Part shown: positions 16,745 to 25,351 of the stretch, one piece after another
Position numbering within the stretch: the first letter of the stretch is position 1
Layout of the letters: every line of letters begins with the position of its first letter
Source of the DNA: Clostridium sp.
Lineage (GTDB): Bacteria > Bacillota > Clostridia > Lachnospirales > Lachnospiraceae
Assembly: GCA_023667695.1 (NCBI GenBank)
Contig: JAMOZY010000003.1
Coordinates: 151,072-215,071 of the forward strand
Direction: 5' to 3'
DNA length: 64,000 nt
Program-made: the position numbers and the translations under genes
Notes under the pieces: model-generated
What the model saw: only the letters and a program-made list of their open reading frames with translations
What the model was told of the DNA's origin: nothing
Database searches by the model: none

Positions 16745-18235
16745 TTATACTGCCGGGGCTGCTACTGGAACCGATGAATCGGCTCCACCTTCCGGCGGTG
16801 CTGCCGGGTCAGTAGTCGTTGGCTCTGCCGGATTAGCCGGTTCTGCAGGCGTCTCCGGCTCTGCAGGGGCCTCCGGTGCCGCCGGTCCTACCGTCACTCG
16901 TTCCGGAGATGCATTATATGCACTGCTGTTAACTAAAACAGTATCTACTAATTCACCATCTTCATATACATTTTTCCAAAGGTTTGCACGATAACCGGTA
17001 TGGGCTGTCTGGGTAACCGCCCGATAATCTGCCGGTTTTGATTCATCCACAGTCTCAATCGCGTCCCCGGCAGGAATCACAGCCAGAACTTCATTTACAT
17101 ATTCTATGGTACGCGCTTCATCCCGATATTCCTTTCCATATATAGAAACATGCAGCGTTCCGCCAGAGGCATAAGCATAAATATAAATCGGATTCTCCGT
17201 ATTATTCTTAAAACGGAAATTTTTCGTTCCTTCATTCAAAGCAGCGTCAGCCGCCAATTGTACATATCCGACTGCCATAGAGTGCGGATACCGCTCTATT
17301 ACCTCTAATTCCGCCTGCAATACTGCATTATATAACGTAGTCGATACCTGGCAGATTCCACCGCCAATATCCGAGATTACTTCTCCATTCAAATACGCAC
17401 CGGCATAACTCCAGCCATTGGCAGTTGTGAATGGTACCAAATGTTCCATTGTATCAAATTCCTCTCCGGGATAAATCACAGAACCGCTGATTTTATCAGC
17501 AGCATTCATAATATTATTATTCCGGGATACATCTCCTGCAGAATAATGAGTCTCAAAAGTACCAATTTCATCACTGACTGCTTCTAATTCTCTGGTAGTA
17601 TGCTCCGGCTCTAAGTCATTCGTTGCCACAGCCACCGTCAGTTTCTTTTCACCGGACCAGCTTGCAATCGCCTCAAACAGCTTATCAACCGTTTCCTCTG
17701 CATTCAGCTCCTTGCCGTTTTCACCTTCCATGACATTCAGCTCACCATCCTCAAACGTGATGGCAGCATCCTTTGCCGGAACAATATAATCCGAAAGCTC
17801 CTCATCCAGAACCTCAACCAAATAATCTTCATTTAGAGACAGGGGAACGGAAAGCACCATATTCTCCTGGGAAATTGCCGTTATCTCCTTGTACCGTTTC
17901 AGGATATTTCCCCGTCTGCCATAGGCATAGGCTTCTTCCATGACAGCATCCAGCTCTGCCTTCAGATTCAAATCCGACATGTCCACTTCACAGTCTGCCT
18001 CTTCCAGACGGAACTGTACCGTAATGCCCTGTAATTCTTTTAAATAACTTTCATACTCCTTCCGGGCTTCCTCTACTGTCATCCCGCTAATATCAATGGA
18101 ATCCAGAAAAATCCCTTCGCAAATCTGCTCCTGTTCCTCTGCTTTTATTTTATCTGAATGTAAAAATACTGCAGTCAGCATCAGGGCAGACACGCCCAAA
18201 AAACCGTACAGCCTCTTTTTACTCTTTTCTTTCAT
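16745..18235 (-). CDS. VanW-family cell-wall-associated protein
   Basis: A 496-residue secreted or membrane-anchored protein. A positively charged N-terminus is followed by a hydrophobic helix (about 10-28). Next comes a repeated YoaR-like putative peptidoglycan-binding region (about 40-230), then the VanW domain (about 240-370) with NAADKISGSVIYPGEEFD and DIGGGICQVSTTLYNAVLQA. The last 50 or so residues are a Pro/Ala/Glu-rich low-complexity tail, as found in wall-spanning spacers. The biochemical role of VanW domains is not established; they are common in sporulating Firmicutes. GGAGG precedes the ATG. It is the first gene of a six-gene minus-strand run with its own promoter and an inverted repeat in its leader. 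Confidence 0.88.
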   Translation of the reverse strand: MKEKSKKRLYGFLGVSALMLTAVFLHSDKIKAEEQEQICEGIFLDSIDISGMTVEEARKEYESYLKELQGITVQFRLEEADCEVDMSDLNLKAELDAVMEEAYAYGRRGNILKRYKEITAISQENMVLSVPLSLNEDYLVEVLDEELSDYIVPAKDAAITFEDGELNVMEGENGKELNAEETVDKLFEAIASWSGEKKLTVAVATNDLEPEHTTRELEAVSDEIGTFETHYSAGDVSRNNNIMNAADKISGSVIYPGEEFDTMEHLVPFTTANGWSYAGAYLNGEVISDIGGGICQVSTTLYNAVLQAELEVIERYPHSMAVGYVQLAADAALNEGTKNFRFKNNTENPIYIYAYASGGTLHVSIYGKEYRDEARTIEYVNEVLAVIPAGDAIETVDESKPADYRAVTQTAHTGYRANLWKNVYEDGELVDTVLVNSSAYNASPERVTVGPAAPEAPAEPETPAEPANPAEPTTTDPAAPPEGGADSSVPVAAPAV

Positions 18236-18254
18236 CTTTTAAACCTCCACAACT

Positions 18255-18277
18255 CACATCAAATCCCATCTGATGTG
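18255..18277 (-). repeat. Inverted repeat in the leader of the VanW-family gene
   Basis: CACATCA and TGATGTG form perfect 7-base arms separated by 9 bases, located in the predicted leader 10 to 30 bases before the SD. There is no T-run, so it could be an operator or a translational control hairpin rather than a terminator. Confidence 0.45.
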
Positions 18278-18314
18278 ACACTCTGCCTGTCATAATATTT
18301 ACTTCGCAACTTTC

Positions 18315-18342
18315 ATTGTATCACATCTCTAGCGTTTTTCAA
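18315..18342 (-). promoter_or_regulatory. Promoter of the VanW-family operon
   Basis: On the minus strand TTGAAA (18342-18337), 16 bases, TACAAT (18320-18315). About 80 bases separate it from the VanW-family ATG. Confidence 0.55.
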
Positions 18343-18362
18343 GAATTCATCTGCAAAATCCT

Positions 18363-18391
18363 TTGGAAATTATAACAGAATATGATATACT
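18363..18391 (+). promoter_or_regulatory. Promoter reading toward the 207-residue protein gene
   Basis: TTGGAA (18363-18368), 17 bases, TATACT (18386-18391). It would produce a leader of about 200 bases that runs antisense through the whole 35-residue ORF at 18458-18565. Confidence 0.5.
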
Positions 18392-18457
18392 GAACCAAAA
18401 TTACCTGTTAACCGTCCATCCGATGCCTTTATGCCGGATAAAACAACAGATATATTT

Positions 18458-18565
18458 TTACATCATACTTGGTACAACAATACCAAGAACCATTGCAAGA
18501 GCAACAATGATAACAATAATGGAAGCAATTATTTTCTTTGTCTTTCTATTATTAAAATTAAGCAT
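18458..18565 (-). CDS. 35-residue single-pass membrane peptide
   Basis: A short minus-strand ORF with a clear SD (AGAGGTG, 5 nt before the ATG at 18565) and a TAA at 18458. The peptide has a basic N-terminus (NFNNRKTKK) and one long hydrophobic helix, IIASIIVIIVALAMVLGIVV, ending in PSMM. Composition and topology are typical of a real small membrane protein or a protein-translocation substrate. It is divergent from the 207-residue membrane protein gene that starts 31 bases away, and upstream of the VanW operon on the same strand. Function unknown. Confidence 0.6.
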   Translation of the reverse strand: MLNFNNRKTKKIIASIIVIIVALAMVLGIVVPSMM

Positions 18566-18596
18566 AATACACCTCTTTCCTGAAAGGAACTTCATT

Positions 18597-19220
18597 ATGT
18601 TACAATATTTACACTATTTGCGTTACTTTTTTTTAATACTGCCGATTCTGGCACTCATACTTATGCACCATCTCAAGCGGACCCGGCGCATAAGCGAGCA
18701 GCAAACTGCCAGCTTCTGGAAACGGGAGACAGAAGCGAACCAGGTGCGAAAGCAGGATATCTCTGACCTGGACTACATCTACATTCCAATTGAAACCCTT
18801 CCTTTTGGAATGGATTCTTCCCCGGAAGTCCAGAGAATAGAAACCACCTTACGAAAGCTGGATTCCACCCGGATTCTCAATCTAAGCGCTTATACCAACA
18901 CAGACTTAAAGCTAAAATACGGTATCGCTAACCTGAATACCCTTTCTGAATGTGACGACCGTTTTACCACCTTAATCCGCACCCTGTATCAATGGGCTTG
19001 TCTGCTTCTCGAACACGACCATACGGAAGCAGCCATTCAGGTAGCGGAATACAGCATTGAAATCGGTTCTGACATCTCCGGTATTTATTATATGCTGGCG
19101 GATTACTATCGGCTTGTAGAGAATACGGAAGCCATGGCACATCTACAGGAATCTGCCAATACCCTGACCGGCCTCAATGCAACGCTTATCAAGGATTATA
19201 TTAACAAATCCCAGATATGA
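18597..19220 (+). CDS. Membrane-anchored helical protein of unknown function
   Basis: A 207-residue protein with one N-terminal transmembrane helix (YFFLILPILALILMHHL) and a basic stop-transfer stretch (KRTRR). The soluble rest is helical; the last 90 residues (YQWACLLLEHDHTEAAIQVAEYSIEIGSDISGIYYMLADYY and following) look like TPR repeats. The start is ATG 18597, with GAAAGGAAC 7 nt upstream; a longer frame from 18363 overlaps the promoter and a divergent small ORF and is unlikely. It converges on nth with 7 bases between the stops. I do not recognise the family beyond the TPR-like pattern. Confidence 0.7.
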   Translation: MLQYLHYLRYFFLILPILALILMHHLKRTRRISEQQTASFWKRETEANQVRKQDISDLDYIYIPIETLPFGMDSSPEVQRIETTLRKLDSTRILNLSAYTNTDLKLKYGIANLNTLSECDDRFTTLIRTLYQWACLLLEHDHTEAAIQVAEYSIEIGSDISGIYYMLADYYRLVENTEAMAHLQESANTLTGLNATLIKDYINKSQI

Positions 19221-19227
19221 TAGCAAG

Positions 19228-19884
19228 CTATTTGTTATCCGCCCTTTTCTTTCTCCTCTGATAATCCCGGCAGACCTCCTGGAGCGGACACTCCCCGCAC
19301 TTGGGGCTTCGGGCTGTGCAGATGGTTCTTCCATGGGTGATAATCTGAATATTATACAAAATCCACTGTTCCTTCGGCAGCACCTTCATCAATTCCTGTT
19401 CCACTACGACCGGATCATCACTTTTCGACAAACCAAGCTTCTTGGAAATCCTCTTGACATGTGTATCTACAACAACGCTTGGTTCATGGAAAATATTCCC
19501 CCGAATCACATTTGCCGTCTTTCTTCCTACCCCGTCCAGCTTCGTCAGGTCCTCAATATCTCTCGGAACCTCACCATGGTACTCATCAATCAGCTTCCTT
19601 GCACAGGCCTTGATGTTTTTTGCTTTATTTTTATAAAAGCCGGTAGAATAAATATCCCGCTCCAATTCCCTGACATCACAATTAGCGAATGCCTCCAGAT
19701 TCGGATACTTGACAAACAAATCCTTTGTTACGATATTCACTCTTGCATCCGTACACTGGGCGCTCAGCATAGTAGCAATCAGAAGCTGCCAGGGGGTATC
19801 ATGATTCAGATAACACTTATACTCTGTCGTATAGACCGTATTCAGAATTTCAACAATTCTTGCCACCCGTTCCTTTTGTGTCAT
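19228..19884 (-). CDS. nth: Endonuclease III
   Basis: A 218-residue base-excision-repair glycosylase/AP lyase, normal length for Nth, which removes oxidised pyrimidines. The helix-hairpin-helix LDGVGRKTANVI carries the catalytic Lys122 and the GPD-type loop has Asp140 (VVVDTHVKR). The [4Fe-4S] ligands are complete in the C-X6-C-X2-C-X5-C arrangement near the C-terminus (CTARSPKCGECPLQEVC). AAGGAG precedes the ATG. It lies 45 bases downstream of the radical SAM gene on the same strand. Confidence 0.96.
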   Translation of the reverse strand: MTQKERVARIVEILNTVYTTEYKCYLNHDTPWQLLIATMLSAQCTDARVNIVTKDLFVKYPNLEAFANCDVRELERDIYSTGFYKNKAKNIKACARKLIDEYHGEVPRDIEDLTKLDGVGRKTANVIRGNIFHEPSVVVDTHVKRISKKLGLSKSDDPVVVEQELMKVLPKEQWILYNIQIITHGRTICTARSPKCGECPLQEVCRDYQRRKKRADNK

Positions 19885-19929
19885 AGCAATTCTCTCCTTC
19901 TCTTTGGTTCCCTTTTCTTCTCCCCCATG

Positions 19930-21654
19930 TCATCTCCGGTTCTCTTCCATGGCACTTCTGCCACAGACCTTCTCCCTTGGGATAAATTCCGTCCTGGCAG
20001 AATGCTCCCATGCATCCCTTGCATCATAATCGTAAAGCATAAAGCCCTGCGTTCCTTCCTCCTTCCAGGGTTCTAAATGTACCATCCTTCCCTGATAGCC
20101 GGATTGCTTGAAGAACTCTGCCATTTCCCTTTTCTGCTCCTCATACCGGATTGCCCATGCCGGCCGTTTCTTTAGATTCTCCCTCAAATATAAATCGTGT
20201 AGTAATAACTGGTCCAGAACCTCCCAATCCGGATGCCGGATGCTTTCCTCTTCCATCCCCCCGGCTTCCCTGCTTTGCAAAAAGCTCCTTAATATCATAT
20301 ATCGGTCCAGACGCTTCCACTGTAACCCTTCATATCCCTGCTGTCTATAATATTCCCCCAGATTCTGAAAGAAGTCAAATGCCGAATTCTGGAATTCCAT
20401 CACATACTTCAACGTATTACGAAACTGCCCGCTATTATGATAGATTTCCAGCATGTTCTCCACCCGTTTCAGTGCCAAAATATCTGAATAAGATAACCAC
20501 CGGGTAGAAAGCACCTCGTAAGGCGGCATGTCCATGTATTGCAGTTCGTATTCCTCCGCCCGTTCTTCCATCCCGGAACCCTTGAGAACCTTCAAAAAGC
20601 CCAGCTGCAATTGCTCCGGCTCCATGGCGTATGCTTCATCAAAGGAGCGTCGAAAGCTTTCAAGGTCCTCATAAGGTAAACCGGCGATTAAATCCAGATG
20701 CTGATGAATATTGCCAAAGGAATGAATCCGCCTCATATTTTCCCGTACCTTTTCAATATCCATATGCCGTTCAATAGCACGTATACTTTCCGGATTCGTA
20801 GTCTGCAGACCAATTTCAAACTGAACCAGACCCCTGCGCATCCGCCCCAGCAGCGCCAGTTGCTCCTCTGTCAATAAATCCGCAGAGATTTCAAAATGAA
20901 AATTCGTCACTCCATTATCATGGGTGTAAATATACTCCCAAACAGCCAATGCATGAGCCGGATTGCAGTTAAAGGTCCGGTCAATAAATTTTACCTGGGG
21001 AACCTGCTGATTCAGGAAAAACTGCAATTCCTTTTTCACCAGCTCCAGACTTCGAAACCGCACCTGCTTATCAATAGAGGACAGACAATAGCTGCAGCGA
21101 AACGGACAGCCTCTGCTGCTTTCATAATACACAATCTTGTGTTGAAACTCTTCCATATTCTGATACACAAAGGGCAGAGCATCCAGTCCGGTCAATTCCG
21201 CCGGAGGCTGCAGCTTCACCTGCCCAAGATGCCGGTAAGCAATACCGGAAATCGCATCCCAGGGGTCACCCTGGACCAGCCGGGCAAATACCCTCTCTCC
21301 TTCTCCTAAAAGCACCAAATCCATGAAGGGATTACGCTCCAAAAATGCCTCTGCATCATAGGATACCTCCGGTCCTCCTGCCCATAGCTGTATATCCGGC
21401 CGAACCTTTTTAAGCTCACCTGCAATTCTTTGTACCACTTCTATATTCCAGATGTAGCAGGAAAAAGCAACGACCTCCGCATCCATTTCATAAAGAGAAG
21501 CAAGAATAGCCTCCTCCGGCTGGTTAATGGTATACTCTGCAATTCGTATAACCGGTGCCTCCGAAGAGCATTGTTCCTCCACATATGCTTTTAAGGCATA
21601 TACGGCAAGGTTCGAGTGTATATACTTGGCATTAATTGCTGCTAATACAATCAT
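19930..21654 (-). CDS. B12-binding radical SAM protein, DUF4080 family
   Basis: A 574-residue protein with an N-terminal B12-binding-like domain (MIVLAAINAKYIHSNLAVYA start and WAGGPEVSYDAEAFL), a radical SAM core with the cluster motif RGCPFRCSYCLSS, and the C-terminal DUF4080 region (PEQLQLGFLKVLKGSGM, then a helical tail). The family is common in Clostridia; its substrate is unknown. It starts 4 bases after the DUF815 stop codon, with the SD AAAGGTGAC inside the end of that gene, so the two are co-transcribed. Confidence 0.88.
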   Translation of the reverse strand: MIVLAAINAKYIHSNLAVYALKAYVEEQCSSEAPVIRIAEYTINQPEEAILASLYEMDAEVVAFSCYIWNIEVVQRIAGELKKVRPDIQLWAGGPEVSYDAEAFLERNPFMDLVLLGEGERVFARLVQGDPWDAISGIAYRHLGQVKLQPPAELTGLDALPFVYQNMEEFQHKIVYYESSRGCPFRCSYCLSSIDKQVRFRSLELVKKELQFFLNQQVPQVKFIDRTFNCNPAHALAVWEYIYTHDNGVTNFHFEISADLLTEEQLALLGRMRRGLVQFEIGLQTTNPESIRAIERHMDIEKVRENMRRIHSFGNIHQHLDLIAGLPYEDLESFRRSFDEAYAMEPEQLQLGFLKVLKGSGMEERAEEYELQYMDMPPYEVLSTRWLSYSDILALKRVENMLEIYHNSGQFRNTLKYVMEFQNSAFDFFQNLGEYYRQQGYEGLQWKRLDRYMILRSFLQSREAGGMEEESIRHPDWEVLDQLLLHDLYLRENLKKRPAWAIRYEEQKREMAEFFKQSGYQGRMVHLEPWKEEGTQGFMLYDYDARDAWEHSARTEFIPREKVCGRSAMEENRR

Positions 21655-21658
21655 TTTT

Positions 21659-22975
21659 TTATTCTGTCACCTTTCCTGCCAGATAATTTATAAACTGCTG
21701 TGCTGTACGTCCGGAAATTCCCCCATGGCTCAGTTCCCACTTATTTGCCTCCCTGCACAGTTCTTCCTCCGTCAGTGAAATCGATGGATTGCGTTTTGCC
21801 AGTTCTTTTACAATCTCAAAATATTCCTTCTGGCTTGGCCGGGAGAAGCTGATTGTAACGCCAAAGCGGTTCACCAGAGACAGCTTTTCCTGCATGGTAT
21901 CGGAACGATGCAGCTCGCCGCCATTGCCATGCTCCATATCATCCCTGTCATTCCAGGTTTCCCGAATCAGATGCCGTCGGTTAGAGGTGGCATAAATCAG
22001 CACATTATCCGGCTTGGTTTCCACACCGCCTTCAATCACTGCCTTCAGGAACTTATACTCGATTTCAAATTCTTCAAAGGATAAATCATCCATATAAATG
22101 ATGAACCGATAGTTTCTGTTTTTAATCTGTGCAATAATGCTGGACAGGTCCTGAAACTGATGCTTATAGATTTCAATCATCCGCAGTCCCTGGTCATAAT
22201 ACTCATTGATGATTGCCTTAATGCTGGTGGACTTACCGGTACCGCTGTCTCCAAAGAGAAGTACATTATTAGCCTTTCTCCCCTGCACAAAAGCCTCTGT
22301 ATTCTCCGTCAGTTTTTTCTTTTGTATCTCATAACCAATCAAATCCTCCAGCTTTACATCATCTGTATTGTTGATTGGACAAAATTCCACGCCCTGATCC
22401 AGGTGCCGGATACGGAATGCCTTATTTAACCCGAACATTCCTACCCCATATGCTTTATAGAACTCTGTCACAATGATAAAGATATCCTCTTCATTCCTGG
22501 CGTTCTCTATCCTGCGGCTGATTTCCTGCACCTTCTCACTCACATTTTTATTATACATCCGTTCCTTTTTTACAATTGCCTTATAATGAGAGATTGTCGT
22601 AAAGCAATCAATTCCCAATGCCTCTTCGATGGGTGAAAAATCAAAATCAAATAATGCTTTAAAAATCTTAAAATCACTTTTGGCAAATGTATTAACCGTT
22701 CCATCATTTGCTCCAACCTTTTCACAGGTAATACTAAAGGAATTCTCATTCGTTATCAACAGGAATGCCAGATAATTGTGCCAGAGATTCGTATCAAAGC
22801 CATAACTGGTTGATAAATCCAGCAAGCGCTTCATTTCCACATAAATCCGGGTCGTCAGGTCTGCTTTATTCATCACGCCTTCATCAAAATCTTCAAAGAT
22901 TCCTGCCAACCGAAATAATATACTATTCTCTCCTAAATCCCGATACAGTATCAGCTTTGCAACCTCTTTATACAT
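21659..22975 (-). CDS. DUF815-family ATPase
   Basis: A 438-residue P-loop ATPase. The N-terminal 190 residues are helical and specific to the Clostridia branch. The DUF815 AAA-type ATPase domain follows, with Walker A GDSGTGKS after NNVLLF, Walker [16 protein letters not shown], and the sensor [15 protein letters not shown] that is typical of DUF815. Members are thought to act as nucleic-acid or protein-remodelling ATPases, but the role is not established. It is the upstream partner of the radical SAM gene. A terminator for the preceding MATE gene lies between that gene and this one. Confidence 0.88.
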   Translation of the reverse strand: MYKEVAKLILYRDLGENSILFRLAGIFEDFDEGVMNKADLTTRIYVEMKRLLDLSTSYGFDTNLWHNYLAFLLITNENSFSITCEKVGANDGTVNTFAKSDFKIFKALFDFDFSPIEEALGIDCFTTISHYKAIVKKERMYNKNVSEKVQEISRRIENARNEEDIFIIVTEFYKAYGVGMFGLNKAFRIRHLDQGVEFCPINNTDDVKLEDLIGYEIQKKKLTENTEAFVQGRKANNVLLFGDSGTGKSTSIKAIINEYYDQGLRMIEIYKHQFQDLSSIIAQIKNRNYRFIIYMDDLSFEEFEIEYKFLKAVIEGGVETKPDNVLIYATSNRRHLIRETWNDRDDMEHGNGGELHRSDTMQEKLSLVNRFGVTISFSRPSQKEYFEIVKELAKRNPSISLTEEELCREANKWELSHGGISGRTAQQFINYLAGKVTE

Positions 22976-23008
22976 CTTGCTCTCATTCCTTTCTCTTAAT
23001 ATCTATGC

Positions 23009-23034
23009 AAAAAGGCGATACTTATCGCCTTTTA
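23009..23034 (-). terminator. Terminator of the MATE exporter gene
   Basis: AAAAGGCGATA pairs with TATCGCCTTTT on the minus strand and runs into TTTTT. The stem begins at the stop codon of the MATE gene. Confidence 0.75.
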
Positions 23035-24408
23035 ATCAGCCATAGGCTGTACAATACTTCGATTTACCCGAATCAAAAAGATTACGGTTATCATAAGAGC
23101 AACCAGCTCCGCAATGGGAAATGCCCACCACACCATACCAACACGATTGGTTAAAGACAGCAGATACGCAGCCGGCAGTAATACCAGGAGCTGACGGACA
23201 ATGGATACTACCATACTTAGAAAGCCTTTGCCAAATGCCTGAAAAATGGAAGAGCCTGCAATACCAAAGCCCGCAAATACAAAGCTGAGACTAATGATTC
23301 GGATTGCCGGAATGCCAAGCTCCAGCATATAATCAGAGGCCTCAAATATCCCTAAAAGCTGTCTTGGGAAAATCTGCATAATCATCAGTCCTAATACCAT
23401 AATGCTTACTGCATACAAAATCCCATACCGCATGGCCTGCTGCAGGCGTCCTTTTTTTCTTGCGCCATAATTATAGGAAATAATCGGTATCATGCCATTA
23501 TTCAAGCCAAAAACCGGCATAAATACAAAGCTCTGAATCTTGAAATATGCACCAAATACAGCCGCTGCCGTAGAGGTAAAGCGCATTAAGATATTATTCA
23601 TAATAAAACACATAACGGAACCAACGGATGCCATAATGATAGAAGGAACACCTACACTATAAATACGTCCGATGATTGCGGCTTTCGGACGAAATACACT
23701 TTTCAGACTCAAGGTCAATTCCCGATTCACCTTAATGTTCAAAATTAAAGCCACTGCCGCAGCACAAAACTGTCCAATTACGGTTGCAAGAGCCGCTCCC
23801 CGAACACCCATTGCCGGGCAGCCCAGGTATCCAAATATCATAATGGGGTCCAGAATAATATTGATGATAGCGCCAGTCAGTTGGGTAACCATGGAATATA
23901 CCGTCTTACCCGTAGACTGTAGAAGCCGTTCCAGCATAACCTGTGCGAACAGACCAAAGCACAGCCCGCCACAGACGGTCAGATAATCTGTTCCATGCTG
24001 TACAATCACATCACTTGCCTTCTGCCAGACAAATACCCACTTTGAAGAAGTAAAGCATAAAATGCTAAAAAATACTGCACTGAGAAGTGCCAGAAAAATA
24101 CCACAGTTTGCACCCTTATTTGCATCCTCAAACTTCTTCTCCCCTAAAAACCGGGATACCATGGCATTCACGCCAACACCGGTGCCGGTGCCGACTGCTA
24201 TCATAAAATTCTGCATCGGAAATGCCAATGACAAGGCAGTAAACGCATCCTCTGACAGCTTTGACACAAACATACTGTCTACTATATTATATAATGCCTG
24301 TACCAGCATGGATATCATCATCGGTAAGGACATACTGATAATCAGACGGTTGATTGGCATAATGCCCATTTTATTCTCTGGCGGCGCTGTTTTCATCTGT
24401 TCTTTCAT
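23032..24408 (-). CDS. MATE-family multidrug exporter
   Basis: A 458-residue membrane protein of the MATE family with about twelve transmembrane helices. The family pattern is clear in SLPMMISMLVQALYNIVDSM near the start and GTGTGVGVNAMVSRFLGEK, and again in the second half (GLNNGMIPIISYNYGA). MATE proteins export cationic compounds in exchange for H+ or Na+. The substrate cannot be told. GGAGGAG lies about 13 nt before the ATG. The gene has its own terminator; its upstream side adjoins the terminator of the tRNA operon. Confidence 0.92.
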   Translation of the reverse strand: MKEQMKTAPPENKMGIMPINRLIISMSLPMMISMLVQALYNIVDSMFVSKLSEDAFTALSLAFPMQNFMIAVGTGTGVGVNAMVSRFLGEKKFEDANKGANCGIFLALLSAVFFSILCFTSSKWVFVWQKASDVIVQHGTDYLTVCGGLCFGLFAQVMLERLLQSTGKTVYSMVTQLTGAIINIILDPIMIFGYLGCPAMGVRGAALATVIGQFCAAAVALILNIKVNRELTLSLKSVFRPKAAIIGRIYSVGVPSIIMASVGSVMCFIMNNILMRFTSTAAAVFGAYFKIQSFVFMPVFGLNNGMIPIISYNYGARKKGRLQQAMRYGILYAVSIMVLGLMIMQIFPRQLLGIFEASDYMLELGIPAIRIISLSFVFAGFGIAGSSIFQAFGKGFLSMVVSIVRQLLVLLPAAYLLSLTNRVGMVWWAFPIAELVALMITVIFLIRVNRSIVQPMAD

Positions 24409-24451
24409 ATGCTTTCTTTCTCCTCCTGTTTATACTCATTCTTTCCACAAA

Positions 24452-24474
24452 AAAAACAGTATAACACTGTTTTT
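24452..24474 (-). terminator. Terminator of the tRNA operon
   Basis: AAAAACAGT pairs with ACTGTTTTT; on the minus strand it is followed by a run of T. It is the first strong terminator after tRNA-Gly, about 245 bases downstream, beyond the duplicated tRNA-Gly ends. Confidence 0.6.
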
Positions 24475-24480
24475 AAATCA

Positions 24481-24732
24481 AAAGAGCGAAAGACGGACTA
24501 TCAATCACTAACGTGCTGTCGCGGCTTCTCGTCCCTGCACCATGATTTTAAACTTAAAAGAGCGCGAGACGGGACTATCAATCACTAACGTGCTGCCGCA
24601 CGAAGTATTTGATATGCTTCGCACGTAAGCTCCCACAATACGGGAGCTAAGTGCTCATAGCAATCTCACCCGCGTCGCGGCTTCTCGTCCCTGCACTATG
24701 ATTTTAAACTTAAAAGAGCGCGAGACGGGACT
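24481..24732 (-). repeat. Three partial copies of the tRNA-Gly 3' end
   Basis: The 3' end of tRNA-Gly and its flank occur three times. A 59-base unit at 24674-24732 (which includes the real tRNA end) is repeated at 24518-24576 with a single mismatch. A shorter, more diverged copy of the tRNA end lies at 24481-24498. Downstream of each extra copy the same stretch (minus strand AGCACGTTAGTGATTGAT, plus strand 24499-24516 and 24577-24594) recurs. The stretch between the two long copies contains hairpins, such as AGCTCCC with GGGAGCT at 24629-24648. Such stacked tRNA ends are left by site-specific integration or tandem duplication. Confidence 0.7.
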
Positions 24733-24789
24733 CGAACCCGCGACCCCGACCTTGGCAAGGTCGTGCTCCACCAACTGAGCCACTCGCGC
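24717..24789 (-). tRNA. tRNA-Gly (GCC)
   Basis: A 73-base cloverleaf on the minus strand: acceptor GCGCGAG/CTCGCGC, anticodon loop TTGCCAA with anticodon GCC, and the T-arm GGGTTCGAGTCCC. CCA is not encoded. It is the last gene of a four-tRNA operon. Confidence 0.95.
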
Positions 24790-24813
24790 ATATGTAAGTT
24801 CAGCCAAAGGCAA

Positions 24814-24886
<73 letters not shown>

Positions 24887-24894
24887 GGATAAAA

Positions 24895-24981
24895 TGCCGG
24901 CGACCGGAATCGAACCGGTACGGGAGTATAAGTCCCGCAGGATTTTAAGTCCTGTGCGTCTGCCAGTTCCGCCACGCCGGC
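24895..24981 (-). tRNA. tRNA-Leu (TAA)
   Basis: An 87-base class II tRNA: acceptor GCCGGCG/CGCCGGC, anticodon loop CTTAAAA with anticodon TAA, and a long variable arm (GCGGGACTTATACTCCCGT) as expected for leucine. Confidence 0.95.
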
Positions 24982-25083
24982 ATTTCTTATCATCAATTCA
25001 CAAAGCACCTCGGATGCTGTGATAAGCACCAACGGAATATTCAGACATATCCGCCTGGCTTTTATCCATGTAAATTGACTGCC

Positions 25084-25165
25084 TGGATGGAGGTGGATTC
25101 GAACCACCGAAGCAAGATGCAGCAGATTTACAGTCTGTCCCCTTTGGCCACTCGGGAATCCATCC
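25084..25165 (-). tRNA. tRNA-Tyr (GTA)
   Basis: An 82-base class II tRNA: acceptor GGATGGA/TCCATCC, anticodon loop CTGTAAA with anticodon GTA, and a long variable arm. It is the first gene of the operon. Confidence 0.95.
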
Positions 25166-25198
25166 ATTGTTAGCAGTTTTAACCGCTGACAGTATTAA

Positions 25199-25227
25199 AT
25201 TATAATTGATATGCTCTTAAAATGCAA
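25199..25227 (-). promoter_or_regulatory. Promoter of the tRNA operon
   Basis: On the minus strand TTGCAT (25227-25222), 17 bases, TATAAT (25204-25199). It lies about 34 bases before tRNA-Tyr, a normal distance for a tRNA promoter. Nothing else is visible between it and the GH13 gene end. Confidence 0.75.
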
Positions 25228-25351
25228 GAGGTTTTTTATCTTTTTATCTGTTTAAGTACAAAACCTTCTACCGCATAGGATGCAAGCTGCTCGAAATTTC
25301 TATCTGATTATCCTTCCGGTATGAGAAAAGCCTGCCCCATGCGCCCGGAAA

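Noticed and set aside
24481..24732. CRISPR-like repeats near the tRNA operon
   Set aside because: The copies are unequal in spacing, include a real tRNA end and number only three, so they are not a CRISPR array. No CRISPR array was seen anywhere in the window.
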